IMG/VR virus record: IMGVR_UViG_3300031774_000081
Span: 1-30,922 of that record
Reading direction: 5' to 3' (one strand)
DNA length: 30,922 bases
From: a virus
Below, one piece after another: positions 30,389 through 30,922 of this stretch. The stretch's first letter is position 1; every line of letters begins with the position of its first letter. The notes under the pieces were generated by a model that did not search any database, had not been told where the DNA came from, and saw only the letters and a program-made list of their open reading frames with translations. The position numbers and the translations under genes were made by a program.

Positions 30389-30922
30389 ATATGTAAGAAA
30401 AACAAGCTGCTCTGAATGTGGCAGCAAAGATAACATGGCTATCTATGACGATGGACATGGTTATTGTTTCGGTTGTGGTCATACCTATCAACCACCAAAA
30501 GATAAACCCAGAAAGTCTTTTATTAAAACAGTGAAGAAACCTTTATTAAAATTTGTATCTCCAAGACCTTTACCGAAACGTGGCTTAACACAAGAAACTT
30601 GTGAAATGTTTGGCTATGGAATATCAGAACACAATGGTCAACCTGTACAAGTAGCTACCTATGAAGACAAGTTAGGTAGACAAGCAGCACAGCACATTAG
30701 ATTTCAGAACAAAAAATTTATCTGGCTTGGTGATGTAGCAGAACTCCAGCTATGGGGTCAAAGGCTTTGGCGACAACAGAATACAGGTAATATGTTTGTC
30801 ACCATTACAGAAGGAGAGATAGATTGTATGTCTGTTTCTCAAGCACAAGGTAACAAGTTTCCTGTGGTAAGTTTGCCATCTGGTTCACAATCAGCTAACA
30901 AGTACATAGCTGCGAATTTAAA
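30372..30922 (+). CDS. primase-helicase, N-terminal part (T7 gp4-like), cut by window end
   Basis: The frame is open to the window edge (183 complete codons). It starts with the zinc-binding domain of T7-type primase: C13-x2-C16 and C32-x2-C35 in TSCSECGSKD and GYCFGCGH. Then come the primase core and the TOPRIM motif TEGEID at 146-151. The helicase half lies outside. The ATG overlaps the endonuclease gene by 17 bases. The full enzyme would make primers and unwind DNA at the phage fork, which fits the neighbouring SSB and endonuclease genes. Confidence 0.93.
   Translation, partial: MNDKSKYVRKTSCSECGSKDNMAIYDDGHGYCFGCGHTYQPPKDKPRKSFIKTVKKPLLKFVSPRPLPKRGLTQETCEMFGYGISEHNGQPVQVATYEDKLGRQAAQHIRFQNKKFIWLGDVAELQLWGQRLWRQQNTGNMFVTITEGEIDCMSVSQAQGNKFPVVSLPSGSQSANKYIAANL

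Noticed and set aside
1-30922. CRISPR array, integrase, transposase or host photosynthesis gene
   Set aside because: No regularly spaced repeats or matching protein motifs were found anywhere in the window.

Overview
The window is about 31 kb of an AT-rich, T7-like tailed phage (podovirus, Autographiviridae type). Three things show this: a single-subunit T7-type RNA polymerase, a T7-order set of head and tail genes (major capsid, tail tubular A and B, three internal virion proteins, tail fibre), and a T7-type large terminase. Several small proteins resemble families I associate with phages of marine picocyanobacteria: a DUF6321-like and a DUF5872-like protein beside the capsid gene, a one-span membrane protein with a kinked N-terminal helix, a 53-residue protein near the terminase, and a repeated Val-Pro-Ile protein with a C-terminal membrane anchor. 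A cyanophage of marine Synechococcus or Prochlorococcus is therefore my best guess. It rests on remembered family resemblance, not on a search. No integrase, tRNA, CRISPR array, insertion sequence or host photosynthesis gene was seen.

Layout, left to right. 1-2063: small basic proteins, the major capsid gene, a strong terminator and a tiny Lys-rich peptide. 2067-12260: tail tube/nozzle and internal core (ejectosome) genes, tightly packed. 12263-17388: tail fibre with a T7-type N-terminus and a beta-helix body, then a glycine-rich putative adhesin and a partner. 17437-17720: a small coiled-coil ORF that appears to be joined to a zinc ribbon by a programmed -1 frameshift. 17739-19284: a sigma70-like promoter and three membrane-associated proteins. 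19271-21220: a reverse-strand operon of one membrane protein and three apparently exported proteins. 21266-24254: small proteins and the two terminase subunits. 24255-24857: about 600 bp without genes, holding paired G7 tracts, a very strong terminator, other hairpins and direct repeats. 24858-26933: early operon of small unknown proteins including an NrdR-like zinc ribbon. 26926-30922: RNA polymerase, ssDNA-binding protein, endonuclease I and the start of the primase-helicase.

In T7 the terminase lies at the right end of the linear genome and the early genes at the left. Here the terminase is followed directly by early genes, so the sequence probably crosses the joined genome ends. The gene-free stretch at 24255-24857 is the best place for the terminal repeat or concatemer junction.

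The least explained parts are the membrane/export module at 17739-21220, the frameshifted zinc-ribbon gene, and the chains of mutually exclusive hairpins that precede two early genes.
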